A stretch of 64,000 nucleotides of DNA, taken from positions 5,808,501-5,872,500 of the forward strand of contig NZ_CP022222.1 of NCBI RefSeq assembly GCF_009930815.1, read 5' to 3'. Shown in pieces: positions 39,808 through 47,637 of this stretch. Source of the DNA: Bradyrhizobium sp. CCBAU 051011. Its GTDB lineage: Bacteria; Pseudomonadota; Alphaproteobacteria; Rhizobiales; Xanthobacteraceae. A program made the position numbers and the translations under genes. The notes beneath the pieces were generated by a model that made no database searches, was not told the origin of the DNA, and saw only the letters and a program-made list of their open reading frames with translations. How positions within the stretch are numbered: position 1 is the stretch's first letter; each line of letters opens with the position of its first letter.

Positions 39808-41177
39808 CAGGCTGCAAGCGGGATCGTGGCGGCCACGCTCACCCCGCGATGGGCATCCGCGATCGACAGCGAGCCGCCCAGCGCGGTGATCCTCTCGCGA
39901 ATGCCCGTCAGCCCGAAGCCGGTGGACGCTGCCACCCTGGCCGCATCGCCGCCGCCATCGTCCTCGACATGGACCAGCAGCGCGTTTTCCGTCCCCGTGC
40001 GCCGCTCGATCCGGAGCACGATCTCGCGCGCCGAACTGTGGCGCAGGGAGTTGGTCAGGCACTCCTGAGCGACCCGATAGGCAGTCGCGGCGACGGCACC
40101 GCGGACGTCGGCGAGATCGCCCTTGAGGTCGAGCTGGATCATCGGCTGCGCGGCATTCCGTGACCGCCAGCTATCGACGAGGTCGACAAGGCAGGCCTCC
40201 AGCCCGAGTTCCTCGGCGGGCGGATGGCGCAGGCGGTTCAGTGCATCCCGCAGGCTGGCCATGATGCGATCGGTGGCTTGCGAGATCATCCGCGCATCCT
40301 GCGCGACTTCGCTCCTGTCGTTTTCCCGCGTGCTTGTCGCTTCGATCGTGCTGGCGAAAGCCAGGATCGCGGTCAGGTTCTGCCCGAACTCGTCGTGCAA
40401 TTCGCGGGCGAGCGCACGACGTTCGTCGCTGCGGATTTCGAGCAGACGCCGGGTCAGCGCGGCGCGTTCCTCCATGGACTGCGCGAGGCGGTCGCCGAGA
40501 TCGCCGACGGCCTGTCCGATCATGGCAAGTTCCATCGACTGGAAGCGGGGCAGTGACGGCCGGTATTGGCCGCGGGCCATGCGCTGCAGGGCGGTGACGA
40601 TCTGTTGTGCGGGCGCCAGCGTATGCGCGATCGCCAGCGATGCGAGAAGCGCGATTGCCACCGCCATCAGCAAAGCGAGGTTGATATTGTCGAGGACGTG
40701 TTGCCAGGCCAGCGCGATGGCGGCATTCGGATCGGGCGTGGCCGAGACACTGCCTGCATTGGCGGCGCGCGTGCTGATCGGCCGGACGACCGGACCGTGA
40801 CTGCCGAGCAGGGTGTGCACGGCGGCTGCGAACCAGCGCGGCGGAGTTTGGCCGATCCCCTTGCTCTGGCCGCAGAGCGGCCCCTCGAATGCGCCGGCGG
40901 GCTCGATCTGAACGCAGATGCCCGGCGAAATCAGGCTCATCGTTTGAATGGTGCGCCATTCCGGCACCGGCACCAGCTGCTCGCGCATTCTGCTGCTGCG
41001 CAACATCAATTCGCGCCAATACAGCGCTTCCAGCGCGACCGAGACGCGTTCGGCCGAGGCGGCCGTGGCGCGATCGACGCTGCGATAGGCGTCGATCGTC
41101 GCCCAGATGGTGGCTGCTCCAAGGCACAGGGTGACGACGATAAGCAGGCGGGCGACGAGTTGAAGCACGAGGCGCAT
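39807..41177 (-). CDS. Sensor histidine kinase, NarX/UhpB-like (HisKA_3)
   Basis: 456 residues. Two membrane helices (about 3-23 and 165-190) enclose a periplasmic sensor region of about 140 residues. A HAMP-like linker follows (TLAPAQQIVTALQRMARGQY). The HisKA_3 box RRALARELHDEFGQNLTAIL carries the phospho-His. The ATPase domain has TAYRVAQECLTNSLRHSSA and the G boxes VEDDGGGDAARVAASTGFGL. The ATG at 41177 has GGAGTGATCGC upstream. First gene of the pair with the regulator at 39154; divergent from the ExbB-like operon. The stimulus is unknown. Confidence 0.92.
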   Translation of the reverse strand: MRLVLQLVARLLIVVTLCLGAATIWATIDAYRSVDRATAASAERVSVALEALYWRELMLRSSRMREQLVPVPEWRTIQTMSLISPGICVQIEPAGAFEGPLCGQSKGIGQTPPRWFAAAVHTLLGSHGPVVRPISTRAANAGSVSATPDPNAAIALAWQHVLDNINLALLMAVAIALLASLAIAHTLAPAQQIVTALQRMARGQYRPSLPRFQSMELAMIGQAVGDLGDRLAQSMEERAALTRRLLEIRSDERRALARELHDEFGQNLTAILAFASTIEATSTRENDRSEVAQDARMISQATDRIMASLRDALNRLRHPPAEELGLEACLVDLVDSWRSRNAAQPMIQLDLKGDLADVRGAVAATAYRVAQECLTNSLRHSSAREIVLRIERRTGTENALLVHVEDDGGGDAARVAASTGFGLTGIRERITALGGSLSIADAHRGVSVAATIPLAA

Positions 41178-41259
41178 GCGATCACTCCGCGGCGTGTCGG
41201 TAAGCCTAACAGCACCCCCGATTGGTGCCAATTGCAAGCCGGGCGGCGCGGTGCAACTC

Positions 41260-41272
41260 GGGAAATTTTCCC
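41260..41272. promoter_or_regulatory. Short palindrome in the divergent promoter region
   Basis: GGGAAA-T-TTTCCC is a perfect 13-base palindrome between the divergent kinase (start 41177) and channel operon (start 41394). A second, ATTGG-TG-CCAAT, is at 41221-41232. Both lie where an operator for the nearby NarL-type regulator would be expected. This is based on symmetry and location only. Confidence 0.35.
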
Positions 41273-41393
41273 AACCAATCCTGGGCGTATGTCTTTGGAC
41301 GAAACCGGGACGGCTGATCTAACAAAGGCCAGAGGCCCGTTCGCTGCCCCGCGTCGGGTGGAAGCCTGCGGCCTGCCCAAGGAGCTGCGCAGC

Positions 41394-42143
41394 ATGAGTA
41401 CCACGGCAAGCGCCGACATCTTATCGTCCGCGGAGACGTCGGAACGCAGCGTCCTGCTGTTGTGGATGATCTTCACCGGATTGTCGGTCTTCGCCGTCGT
41501 CGTGCTCTGGCGCTACGGGTTGCTCCATCTCATCGTCGTCTCCGACCGCACCTATATTTCGAGCGTCATCGGCGTCCTCTACATCCTCACCTGCTTCCAT
41601 TGCTTCTGGCGCAGCCGCGCGATCGCGCGCGAGGGCGAGATCACGCGACGCTGCCGCGCCCTCCTGTCGGCGCCCGGGGAGCTAAGGGGACTTGATGACG
41701 TGCGTGCACTTCCGGGCGGCCTGGTGCCGGATCACATCCGCAACCTGGTGATGAAGGCGCAGGCGCAGCCTGCCGGGCGGATCGACCAGACCCTGCTGCT
41801 GCGCTCGCTCGCCGATCGCCTGCGCGGCTCCAACGGGTTTGGCGCCTTCGTGTCCGACACGCTGATGAAGCTCGGACTGCTCGGCACCATCATCGGCTTC
41901 ATCATCATGCTGGCGCCGATCGCAACCCTCGACGCGGCGGACAAAGCCGCGATGAAATCATCCATGGGCCTGATGAGCGACGGCATGGCGGTGGCCATGT
42001 ACACGACGCTGGCCGGCCTGATCGGCTCCATACTCGTGAAGATTCAATACTACATGCTGGACGCCGCAACCCAGCGGGTGTTTTCCGACGCCGTCATGCT
42101 GACCGAGACGCACGTTACGCCCGCGCTGGAACGAAAGTCATGA
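41394..42143 (+). CDS. MotA/TolQ/ExbB-type proton channel family protein
   Basis: 249 residues with four membrane helices (about 19-40, 53-72, 155-177, 196-218). The last two carry the family pattern TLMKLGLLGTIIGFIIMLAP and GMAVAMYTTLAGLIGSILV, as in the pore helices of ExbB, TolQ and MotA. The family uses ion flow to drive work across the envelope together with an ExbD/TolR/MotB-like partner. The ATG at 41394 has AAGGAG nine bases upstream; an ATG at 41290 is less likely. The next gene overlaps by ATGA and may supply the partner. Not a standard tonB, tol or mot locus. Confidence 0.85.
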   Translation: MSTTASADILSSAETSERSVLLLWMIFTGLSVFAVVVLWRYGLLHLIVVSDRTYISSVIGVLYILTCFHCFWRSRAIAREGEITRRCRALLSAPGELRGLDDVRALPGGLVPDHIRNLVMKAQAQPAGRIDQTLLLRSLADRLRGSNGFGAFVSDTLMKLGLLGTIIGFIIMLAPIATLDAADKAAMKSSMGLMSDGMAVAMYTTLAGLIGSILVKIQYYMLDAATQRVFSDAVMLTETHVTPALERKS

Positions 42144-42811
42144 TCGATGACTTCGGTCTCTATCCGCGCGAGGAGCCGTTCGATCCGCTCGGCGTGATGC
42201 TGTTCAAGGCGCTTCAGGTGATCGCGTTCCTGTTCTTCCTGGCGCTGCTGGCGGTCTCGCCGGATGCGAAGGACGGCAAGATCGATTCCAAGGCCGAGTT
42301 CATCATCACCATGGACTGGCCCGACAATCATCCCGACGACCTCGACCTGTTCGTGCAGGACCCCGCCGGCAACGTTGCCTGGTACCGTCGCCGCGAGGCC
42401 GGCTTTCTCACGCTCGACCGCGACGATCGCGGCGGCGCCAATGATTTCATCGTCGTCAACGGCAAGAAGATTCACTCGCCGATCCGGGAGGAGATCGTCA
42501 CCGTGCGCGGCGTCGTCTCCGGCGAGTATACGGTCAACATCTCGCACTTCCAGGCTACGACAGGGCAGCCCGTCGCGGTGAAGGTGAAGGTCCAGAAACT
42601 CAATCCGACCGCGCAGGTGATCTTCGACGACCGCCTGACGGTGGACCACACCGGCGACGAAAAGACTGCGTTGCGCTTCTGGCTCGATGCCGAGGGCAAG
42701 GTGGTCGACGTCCAGCAGCGGCACAAGTCGCTGATGGAGACGTTCCGCAATGTCCGCGCCAACGGTGCCGACCTCGATCCGAAAACCGGTGTCAGGATGC
42801 GCCGTGAATAA
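42140..42811 (+). CDS. Single-TM protein with DUF2135-like periplasmic domain; possible ExbD-like partner
   Basis: 223 residues. The N-terminus EEPFDPLGVMLFKALQVIAF plus FFLALLAV is a single membrane helix with Asp15 just before it, like the essential Asp of ExbD/TolR (pattern DVMLVLLIIF). The rest is probably periplasmic and beta-rich: ITMDWPDNHPDDLDLFVQDP then GNVAWYRR resembles DUF2135 / YfaP-type domains. No TolR peptidoglycan or OmpA domain is seen. It overlaps the channel gene by four bases and the next gene by eight. The role as the stator partner is an inference from order, size and topology. Confidence 0.75.
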   Translation: MIDDFGLYPREEPFDPLGVMLFKALQVIAFLFFLALLAVSPDAKDGKIDSKAEFIITMDWPDNHPDDLDLFVQDPAGNVAWYRRREAGFLTLDRDDRGGANDFIVVNGKKIHSPIREEIVTVRGVVSGEYTVNISHFQATTGQPVAVKVKVQKLNPTAQVIFDDRLTVDHTGDEKTALRFWLDAEGKVVDVQQRHKSLMETFRNVRANGADLDPKTGVRMRRE

Positions 42812-43412
42812 CCTGCAATCGGTCGTCCTCACGCTCTCCGTCAGCTACGCGCTAATCGGCGCGCTGCTGCTGATTGTCCTGGTCTATGCACGGCTGCCCT
42901 GGTCGGCCAAGGCGGTCTTGGTGGTCGTGACCAGCGCGTTCTACATTGCGAGCTTCATCGGCGTTCGCGGACTGTTGGGCTGGGCCAGCGTCGACGCTCT
43001 GCCCGCAAGCTTCAAGCTGCTGCAGGCCCGGATCGTGGAGCCGCACTCGCTGGAGGGAGATCCGGGTTCGATCTATCTCTGGGTCGAGGCGCTCGATGAC
43101 GGCAATCGGCCGAGCGGCGTCCCGCGGGCTCATCGGCTTCCCTATAGCGACAAGCTCGCGCAAAAGACCGACAAAGCGGCCAGCGAGATCGCCGCCGGGC
43201 GACCACAGGGCGGCCGCGCCGCCGATTTTGGCGATGGCGGGGGTAACCTTCTCCAGGCCGCCCGGGAGTACATCATGCCGACAGCGATCATCGATACTTC
43301 GGGCGGCGACCCCTCCACGGGCGGGGCATTGGCCGCAGCGCCCCGCGACGGCGACGGAGTGTCGTTTACACCGCTGCTTCCGCCGCGGATGCCGCCCAAG
43401 GACCAGCAGTAA
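42804..43412 (+). CDS. Membrane protein of the ExbB-like operon, function unknown
   Basis: 202 residues from the GTG at 42804, which lies eight bases inside the upstream gene. Two N-terminal membrane helices (about residues 7-28 and 36-60), then a soluble part with SIYLWVEALDDGNRPSGV, then a low-complexity Gly/Asp/Pro-rich tail (GDGGGN, SGGDPSTGG) ending TPLLPPRMPPKDQQ. No family was recognised. Third gene of the operon; the Pro-rich tail might contact an outer envelope partner. An ATG-based longer frame from 42750 is rejected because it overlaps coding sequence of the previous gene. Confidence 0.7.
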   Translation: MNNLQSVVLTLSVSYALIGALLLIVLVYARLPWSAKAVLVVVTSAFYIASFIGVRGLLGWASVDALPASFKLLQARIVEPHSLEGDPGSIYLWVEALDDGNRPSGVPRAHRLPYSDKLAQKTDKAASEIAAGRPQGGRAADFGDGGGNLLQAAREYIMPTAIIDTSGGDPSTGGALAAAPRDGDGVSFTPLLPPRMPPKDQQ

Positions 43413-43470
43413 GGCTTCCGCTGGGGATGGGGAGCGGGCGCTCGAAGGCCGGTCAATCACGGATTATTGA

Positions 43471-43494
43471 CTGACAGATATTGAAATCTGTCAG
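43471..43494. promoter_or_regulatory. 24-base inverted repeat, probable operator of the TetR gene
   Basis: CTGACAGAT-ATTGAA-ATCTGTCAG is a perfect 9-base inverted repeat with a six-base spacer. It covers a possible -35 box TTGAAA (43481-43486), with CTATAT at 43504-43509 as the -10, spacing 17. The size and symmetry match operators of TetR-family proteins, and the TetR gene at 43753 is the next regulator downstream. Autoregulation is likely. Confidence 0.65.
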
Positions 43495-43585
43495 CGAGAC
43501 ATGCTATATCCATTGCCGACGCCGGTATTGGGGCGTCATCCGGCTCGTTGGCTCTGAGTCCGGGTACTTGCAAAGGACTACTGCC

Positions 43586-43687
43586 ATGACTGCCCAAATC
43601 ATTCAAAAAATCCAACACTGGCTTAACCAGAGCGTTGCCCGCCATCTGGCGGCGCAGGCCGAGCGGCTGGAACCGGTGAAACATTAA
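43586..43687 (+). CDS. Very small protein upstream of the TetR gene
   Basis: 33 residues, MTAQIIQKIQHWLNQSVARH then LAAQAERLEPVKH. One amphipathic helix with Trp; basic/aromatic mix. AAAGGA upstream serves as ribosome binding site. It lies downstream of the proposed promoter/operator and 65 bases before the TetR gene, so is probably its co-transcribed first gene. Function unknown. Confidence 0.55.
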   Translation: MTAQIIQKIQHWLNQSVARHLAAQAERLEPVKH

Positions 43688-43752
43688 CCTCGTCCGGGGC
43701 ACTACAGGGGGACTAGAATGACCACCCATCCCGTCGTTTCGCAGGTGCGCGC

Positions 43753-44349
43753 ATGAACGAAGTCGTGGTTCTGACCCCCGAACGAATCCTGGAGGTCACT
43801 GAGGACGTTCTGCGCCGCTACGGGCTCGCCAAGGCAACGGTGGTCGATGTCGCCCGTGCCCTCGACGTCAGCCACGGCAGCGTCTACCGCCATTTCCCCA
43901 GCAAGGCCTCGTTGCGCGAGGCGGTGGCCAAGCGCTGGCTCGACCGTCTCAGCGCACCGCTCCTGAAGGTCGCGGAAGCGTCCGGCCCGGCGCCGGCGCG
44001 GCTCGACAAGTGGCTGCGCACGATGTTTGCGATCAAGCACGAGCGGCTTGGCGACGATCCCGAAATGTTTGCGACCTACCTGACGCTGGCGCGCGAGGCC
44101 TGCAAGGCCGTGAGCTGCCACAAGGACTGCCTGGTCGATCAGATCGCGCTGATCCTGTCCGACGGCGTGAAGCAGGGCGCGTTTGAGGTCGCCGACGTCA
44201 AGGCGACGGCGCGCGCCATTTTCGACGCCACCAGCCGCTTCCACCATCCCGCCCATGCCGAGGAATGGAACGAGCCCGGTGCCCCGGCGCGGATCGATGC
44301 GCTCCTTGGGCTGCTGCTCAAGGGGCTGGAAGCGCCACGCAAGCGCTGA
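43753..44349 (+). CDS. TetR family transcriptional regulator
   Basis: 198 residues. The N-terminal helix-turn-helix (residues 10-55) reads ILEVTEDVLRRYGLAKATVV then DVARALDVSHGSVYRHFPSK, the standard TetR pattern. The C-terminal ligand domain contains a Cys pair (ACKAVSCHKDC). Dimeric repressor; ligand unknown. It probably binds the inverted repeat at 43471-43494. The genes it controls besides itself are not known; the metallophosphoesterase/kinase pair downstream is 125 bases away. Confidence 0.92.
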   Translation: MNEVVVLTPERILEVTEDVLRRYGLAKATVVDVARALDVSHGSVYRHFPSKASLREAVAKRWLDRLSAPLLKVAEASGPAPARLDKWLRTMFAIKHERLGDDPEMFATYLTLAREACKAVSCHKDCLVDQIALILSDGVKQGAFEVADVKATARAIFDATSRFHHPAHAEEWNEPGAPARIDALLGLLLKGLEAPRKR

Positions 44350-44475
44350 CCCTTTCCCGCATTATTGATCGCCGTTGCGAGCGGAGCCGCGTGACCCTCG
44401 CGCCTTCCGTCTGATTGCAACCCGCAAGCCGCCTGTTGTTTGATATCCATCAAGACAGGCGCAGGTGCGTGCGCG

Positions 44476-45237
44476 ATGATGGATGCGGAGGAAAATGTGC
44501 GTCTGGCGCTGTTTGCGGACATCCATGCAAACCGGCAGGCATTCAGCGCGTGCCTCAATGCCGCGCGCGCCCGCGGCGCGGAACGGATCGTCTGCCTCGG
44601 CGATGTCGTCGGCTATGGCGCCGATCCCGAATGGGCGGTCGATACCGTGATGGGCCTTGTCGACGAGGGCGCGCTTGCCGTCATTGGCAATCACGATCAC
44701 GCCGTCAGCACCCCGTCCGAGAACATGAATGCCGCAGCCACGGCCGCGATCGAGTGGACGCGCGGCCGGCTGAGCGTCGCGCAACGGCGCTTTCTGGCGG
44801 AGTTGCCGCTGAGCGTGCGCGAAGACGATCGCCTCTACGTGCACTCCGAAGCATCTCACCCGGCGCGCTGGCACTATGTGCGCGATACGCCCGATGCCGC
44901 GCGCAGCATCGAGGCCACCGATGCCCATGTCACGTTCTGCGGACACATCCACCGGCCGGCGCTGTATTCGATGTCGTCGGCGGCGAAGATGACGAGCTTC
45001 GTCCCGACCACGGACGTGCCGGTGCAGTTGCTCGGCGGCCGGCGCTGGCTTGCCGTTCTCGGCTCCGTCGGGCAGCCGCGCGACGGCGACCCGGCGGCCT
45101 CGTTCGCAATGCTCGACACGACCTCGCGCGAGATCAGCTATTGCCGCGTGCCTTATGACGTGGAGACGGCGGCAGATCGGATCCGCGCCAACGGCCTGCC
45201 GCATTGGCTGGCCGATCGTTTGCTCATGGGGAAGTAA
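44476..45237 (+). CDS. Metallophosphoesterase
   Basis: About 253 residues of the calcineurin-like phosphoesterase fold. The metal-binding motifs are all present: LFADIHANRQAF (DxH), CLGDVVGYGADPE (GDxxxxG), VIGNHDHAVS (GNHD) and CGHIHRPALY (GHxH). Small cytosolic hydrolase of a phosphate ester, protein phosphate or cyclic nucleotide. The start may be ATG 44476 or 44479. It ends three bases before the protein kinase gene, so the two are one transcript, and it could reverse the action of that kinase; this is inference. Confidence 0.88.
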   Translation: MMDAEENVRLALFADIHANRQAFSACLNAARARGAERIVCLGDVVGYGADPEWAVDTVMGLVDEGALAVIGNHDHAVSTPSENMNAAATAAIEWTRGRLSVAQRRFLAELPLSVREDDRLYVHSEASHPARWHYVRDTPDAARSIEATDAHVTFCGHIHRPALYSMSSAAKMTSFVPTTDVPVQLLGGRRWLAVLGSVGQPRDGDPAASFAMLDTTSREISYCRVPYDVETAADRIRANGLPHWLADRLLMGK

Positions 45238-45240
45238 GGG

Positions 45241-46662
45241 ATGGCGAAGCCTGCAATCGCGCCGGGCGCTGAACTTGACGGCTTCATGATCGGCGAGCGC
45301 GTCCACCAGGGCGGCATGGCGACGCTGTGGACCGTGACCCATCCCGGCATCACCGTGCCGATATTGATGAAAGTGCCGCGGGTTTCCGAGGGCGAGGATC
45401 CAGCCGCCATCGTCTCATTCGAGATGGAGCAGATGATCCTGCCGCGGCTGGCCGGGCCGCACGTGCCGGGCTGCTTCGGCAGCGGCGATTTCGACCGCCA
45501 GGCCTATGTCGTCATGGAGCGCATCCCCGGCAAGACGCTTCTGAGCCGGATCGATAAGCTGCCGATCCCCTATGAAGAGGCGAGGGTGATCGGGGGACAG
45601 ATCGCGACCGCGCTGGCGGACCTGCACCGGCAGAACGTCATCCACCACGACATGAAGCCAAGCAGCATCATGTTTCGGCCATCAGGCGAATGCGTGCTGA
45701 TCGATTTCGGCCTGTCGCATCACAACCAGTTGCCGGATCTGCTGCAGGAAGAGTTTCGTCTTCCCTACGGCACTGCGCCCTATATGGCTCCCGAGCGCCT
45801 GCTCGGCGTTCGCGACGATCCGCGCAGCGATCTGTTTTCGCTCGGCGTGCTCCTGTATTTCTTCACGACCGGCGAGCGGCCGTTCGGCGAGAGCGAAACG
45901 TTGCGCGGCATGCGCCGGCGGCTGTGGCGCGATCCCTATCCACCACGCAAATTGCGGCCGGACTATCCGCCATGGCTACAGGAAATCGTGCTGCGCTGCC
46001 TGGAGATCGAGCCGGTGTGGCGCCATCCGACGGCTTCCCAACTGGCGTTCGAGCTGGCCCATCCCGATCAGGTCAAGCTGACGGCACGATCGGAGCGGCT
46101 AAAGCGCGATCCGCTCAGCACGGTCTGGCGCCGCCGCTTCAACCAGGGCGTGACTTTGCCGAAACCGAAATCCGATGTCGCGGCGCAACTGGCTTCGGGG
46201 CCGATCGTGGTCGTTGCGCTCGACACCGAGGAGGGCTCGCCAACCCTCAACGAATGCCTGCGCCGGACCACTGCCCAGCTATTGGCGACATTGCCATCGG
46301 CGCGGCTCGCCTGCCTGAACGTGCTCAAGCTCGGGCGCATCACCATCGACCGGACGCTCGACGAGCAGGGCAACAACAAGCATATCGATCGCATGGTCGC
46401 GCTCCGGCATTGGGCGCAGCCGCTGGAGCTCGACGAAAGCCGGCTTACGGTGCACGTGCTGGAGGCGATCGATCCCGCGTCGGCGATCCTGGAATTCACC
46501 AGGGTCAATCACGTCGATCACATCGTGATGGGCGCGCGACAGAATTCAATGCTGCGCTCGTTGCTTGGCAGCGTTGCCGGTAAAGTCGCCGCCGAAGCCG
46601 CCTGCTCGGTGACGGTGGTGCGTCCGCCGCGGTCGGCTGTGGTCGTGGACGGCGAGGGGTAG
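45241..46662 (+). CDS. Protein kinase / universal stress protein fusion
   Basis: 473 residues. Residues 12-275 are a Ser/Thr protein kinase domain: Lys44 (ILMKVP) for ATP, catalytic-loop Asp137 and Lys139 in HHDMKPSSIMF, DFG at residues 155-157, and the activation segment ends GTAPYMAPER. In the catalytic loop the usual Asn is replaced by Ser142 and HRD is HHD. Residues 315-470 are a universal stress protein domain with the ATP-binding pattern VMGARQNSMLRSLLGSVAG. No membrane helix. Co-transcribed with the metallophosphoesterase before it. The combination suggests a signalling unit under energy or redox stress; activity with the changed loop is uncertain. Confidence 0.88.
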   Translation: MAKPAIAPGAELDGFMIGERVHQGGMATLWTVTHPGITVPILMKVPRVSEGEDPAAIVSFEMEQMILPRLAGPHVPGCFGSGDFDRQAYVVMERIPGKTLLSRIDKLPIPYEEARVIGGQIATALADLHRQNVIHHDMKPSSIMFRPSGECVLIDFGLSHHNQLPDLLQEEFRLPYGTAPYMAPERLLGVRDDPRSDLFSLGVLLYFFTTGERPFGESETLRGMRRRLWRDPYPPRKLRPDYPPWLQEIVLRCLEIEPVWRHPTASQLAFELAHPDQVKLTARSERLKRDPLSTVWRRRFNQGVTLPKPKSDVAAQLASGPIVVVALDTEEGSPTLNECLRRTTAQLLATLPSARLACLNVLKLGRITIDRTLDEQGNNKHIDRMVALRHWAQPLELDESRLTVHVLEAIDPASAILEFTRVNHVDHIVMGARQNSMLRSLLGSVAGKVAAEAACSVTVVRPPRSAVVVDGEG

Positions 46663-46682
46663 CGCCGGATCGCGGCGTGCGT

Positions 46683-47051
46683 TCACTCGAGTGTCTGGAC
46701 CGGCGGCGCTTTTGAGCGCGGCGGGTTCGGCACGGGATAGCTGGTGGCGCGGCCGCTTCGCTCGGCTGGACCGGCGGATGCGGGGCCGACGGCTTCCGCC
46801 CGCGCGCCGCGCACGCTGTCCCGTGACGACTGCCGCCGATGCCGTGACGAGCGCGAGCCCTCCAGTCCCCACGAGCGCGAGATCGAAGGCCCGGCCGTAT
46901 AGCCGACAAAGGCGCCGGCCACAGCCCCGACCGGACCCAGCACGACGGCGCCGGCGACCGCGCCCAGCGCGGCGTCACCTGCGCGCTGCGCGAGCGCGGC
47001 GGAAGGCGCGAGGACCAGGAGCATTGCGGCTGCGGTGAAGGCCTTGATCAT
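46683..47051 (-). CDS. Exported Gly-zipper-like protein
   Basis: 122 residues with a signal peptide (MIKAFTAAAMLLVLAPSAAL then AQ). Next comes a Gly/Ala-rich hydrophobic stretch (GAVAGAVVLGPVGAVAGAFVG) like the glycine zipper of outer-membrane lipoprotein-type proteins, then an Arg/Ser-rich and Pro-rich tail. No lipobox is seen. The ATG at 47051 has GGGACAAG upstream. Function unknown; possibly a small envelope protein. Confidence 0.65.
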   Translation of the reverse strand: MIKAFTAAAMLLVLAPSAALAQRAGDAALGAVAGAVVLGPVGAVAGAFVGYTAGPSISRSWGLEGSRSSRHRRQSSRDSVRGARAEAVGPASAGPAERSGRATSYPVPNPPRSKAPPVQTLE

Positions 47052-47185
47052 ATTCTTGTCCCATCCGTGAAAGGCGAGATGCTGATCTGCCTTTATGGCG
47101 AGATGCGTGATGCTTTGTGGCCGCAGCATGGACTTTAGGGTTCCATGGCGTGCGGCACGCCGTTGTGGCTTTCCTGCCGCCCCGC

Positions 47186-47577
47186 TTACGGGGGCCGACG
47201 CCGTGCGCGCTCCAGAATGTCGCCGACACCTGAAGGATTTCGAACGCAGCGGAACCCGTAGCGGCCGCTGTAATCGGTATCCGGAGAGCGGTCGATCTTC
47301 CCGACGCGAAGTTCAGATGGCCGGCGCCGCGGCCGATGTCGGCTAGCTCGAATGTCTTATCCATGTCTTCAAAGCGCGTCGCCGACACCGTCTGTTTGCC
47401 CCAGGCCGTGACCGCGAAAAGCGTCTGCAGGTCGTGCAGCCACATCATCATGCGGGCGACGCCGTCGGGGTGGCCCTGCCAGAGCACGCGCTCGCCGGGT
47501 TGAAGTGCTTCGGTCAATAGCCGCTGTAAGGCGCGAGAAAATATCGAGGAAAATATCGTGGTGCGGAGTTCGTCCAT
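47186..47577 (-). pseudogene. Broken PH-domain-like membrane protein gene
   Basis: The first frame starts at ATG 47577 with MDELRTTIFSSIFSRALQRL and LQPGERVLWQGHPDGVARMM, the start expected of a PH-domain (DUF304-like) membrane protein. Right after ARMMMW the sequence continues with HDLQTLFAVT, so the two membrane helices normally found there are missing. After HLNFASG the frame is lost: the continuation DTDYSGRYGFRCVRNPSGVG then DILERARRR reads only in another frame and stops at 47186. Deletion plus frameshift therefore make it non-functional. The comparison with intact relatives is from memory. Confidence 0.7.
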
Positions 47578-47637
47578 GCCCGGTTGGTCGCGACGGGATA
47601 AGGAATGGTTCGGCGCGCCGGGGGCGGGCAGTCCACC

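Noticed and set aside
41394..43412. Zorya-type anti-phage system
   Set aside because: The MotA-like gene suggested it, but the partner lacks an OmpA-type domain and there are no zorC, zorD or zorE-like genes nearby.
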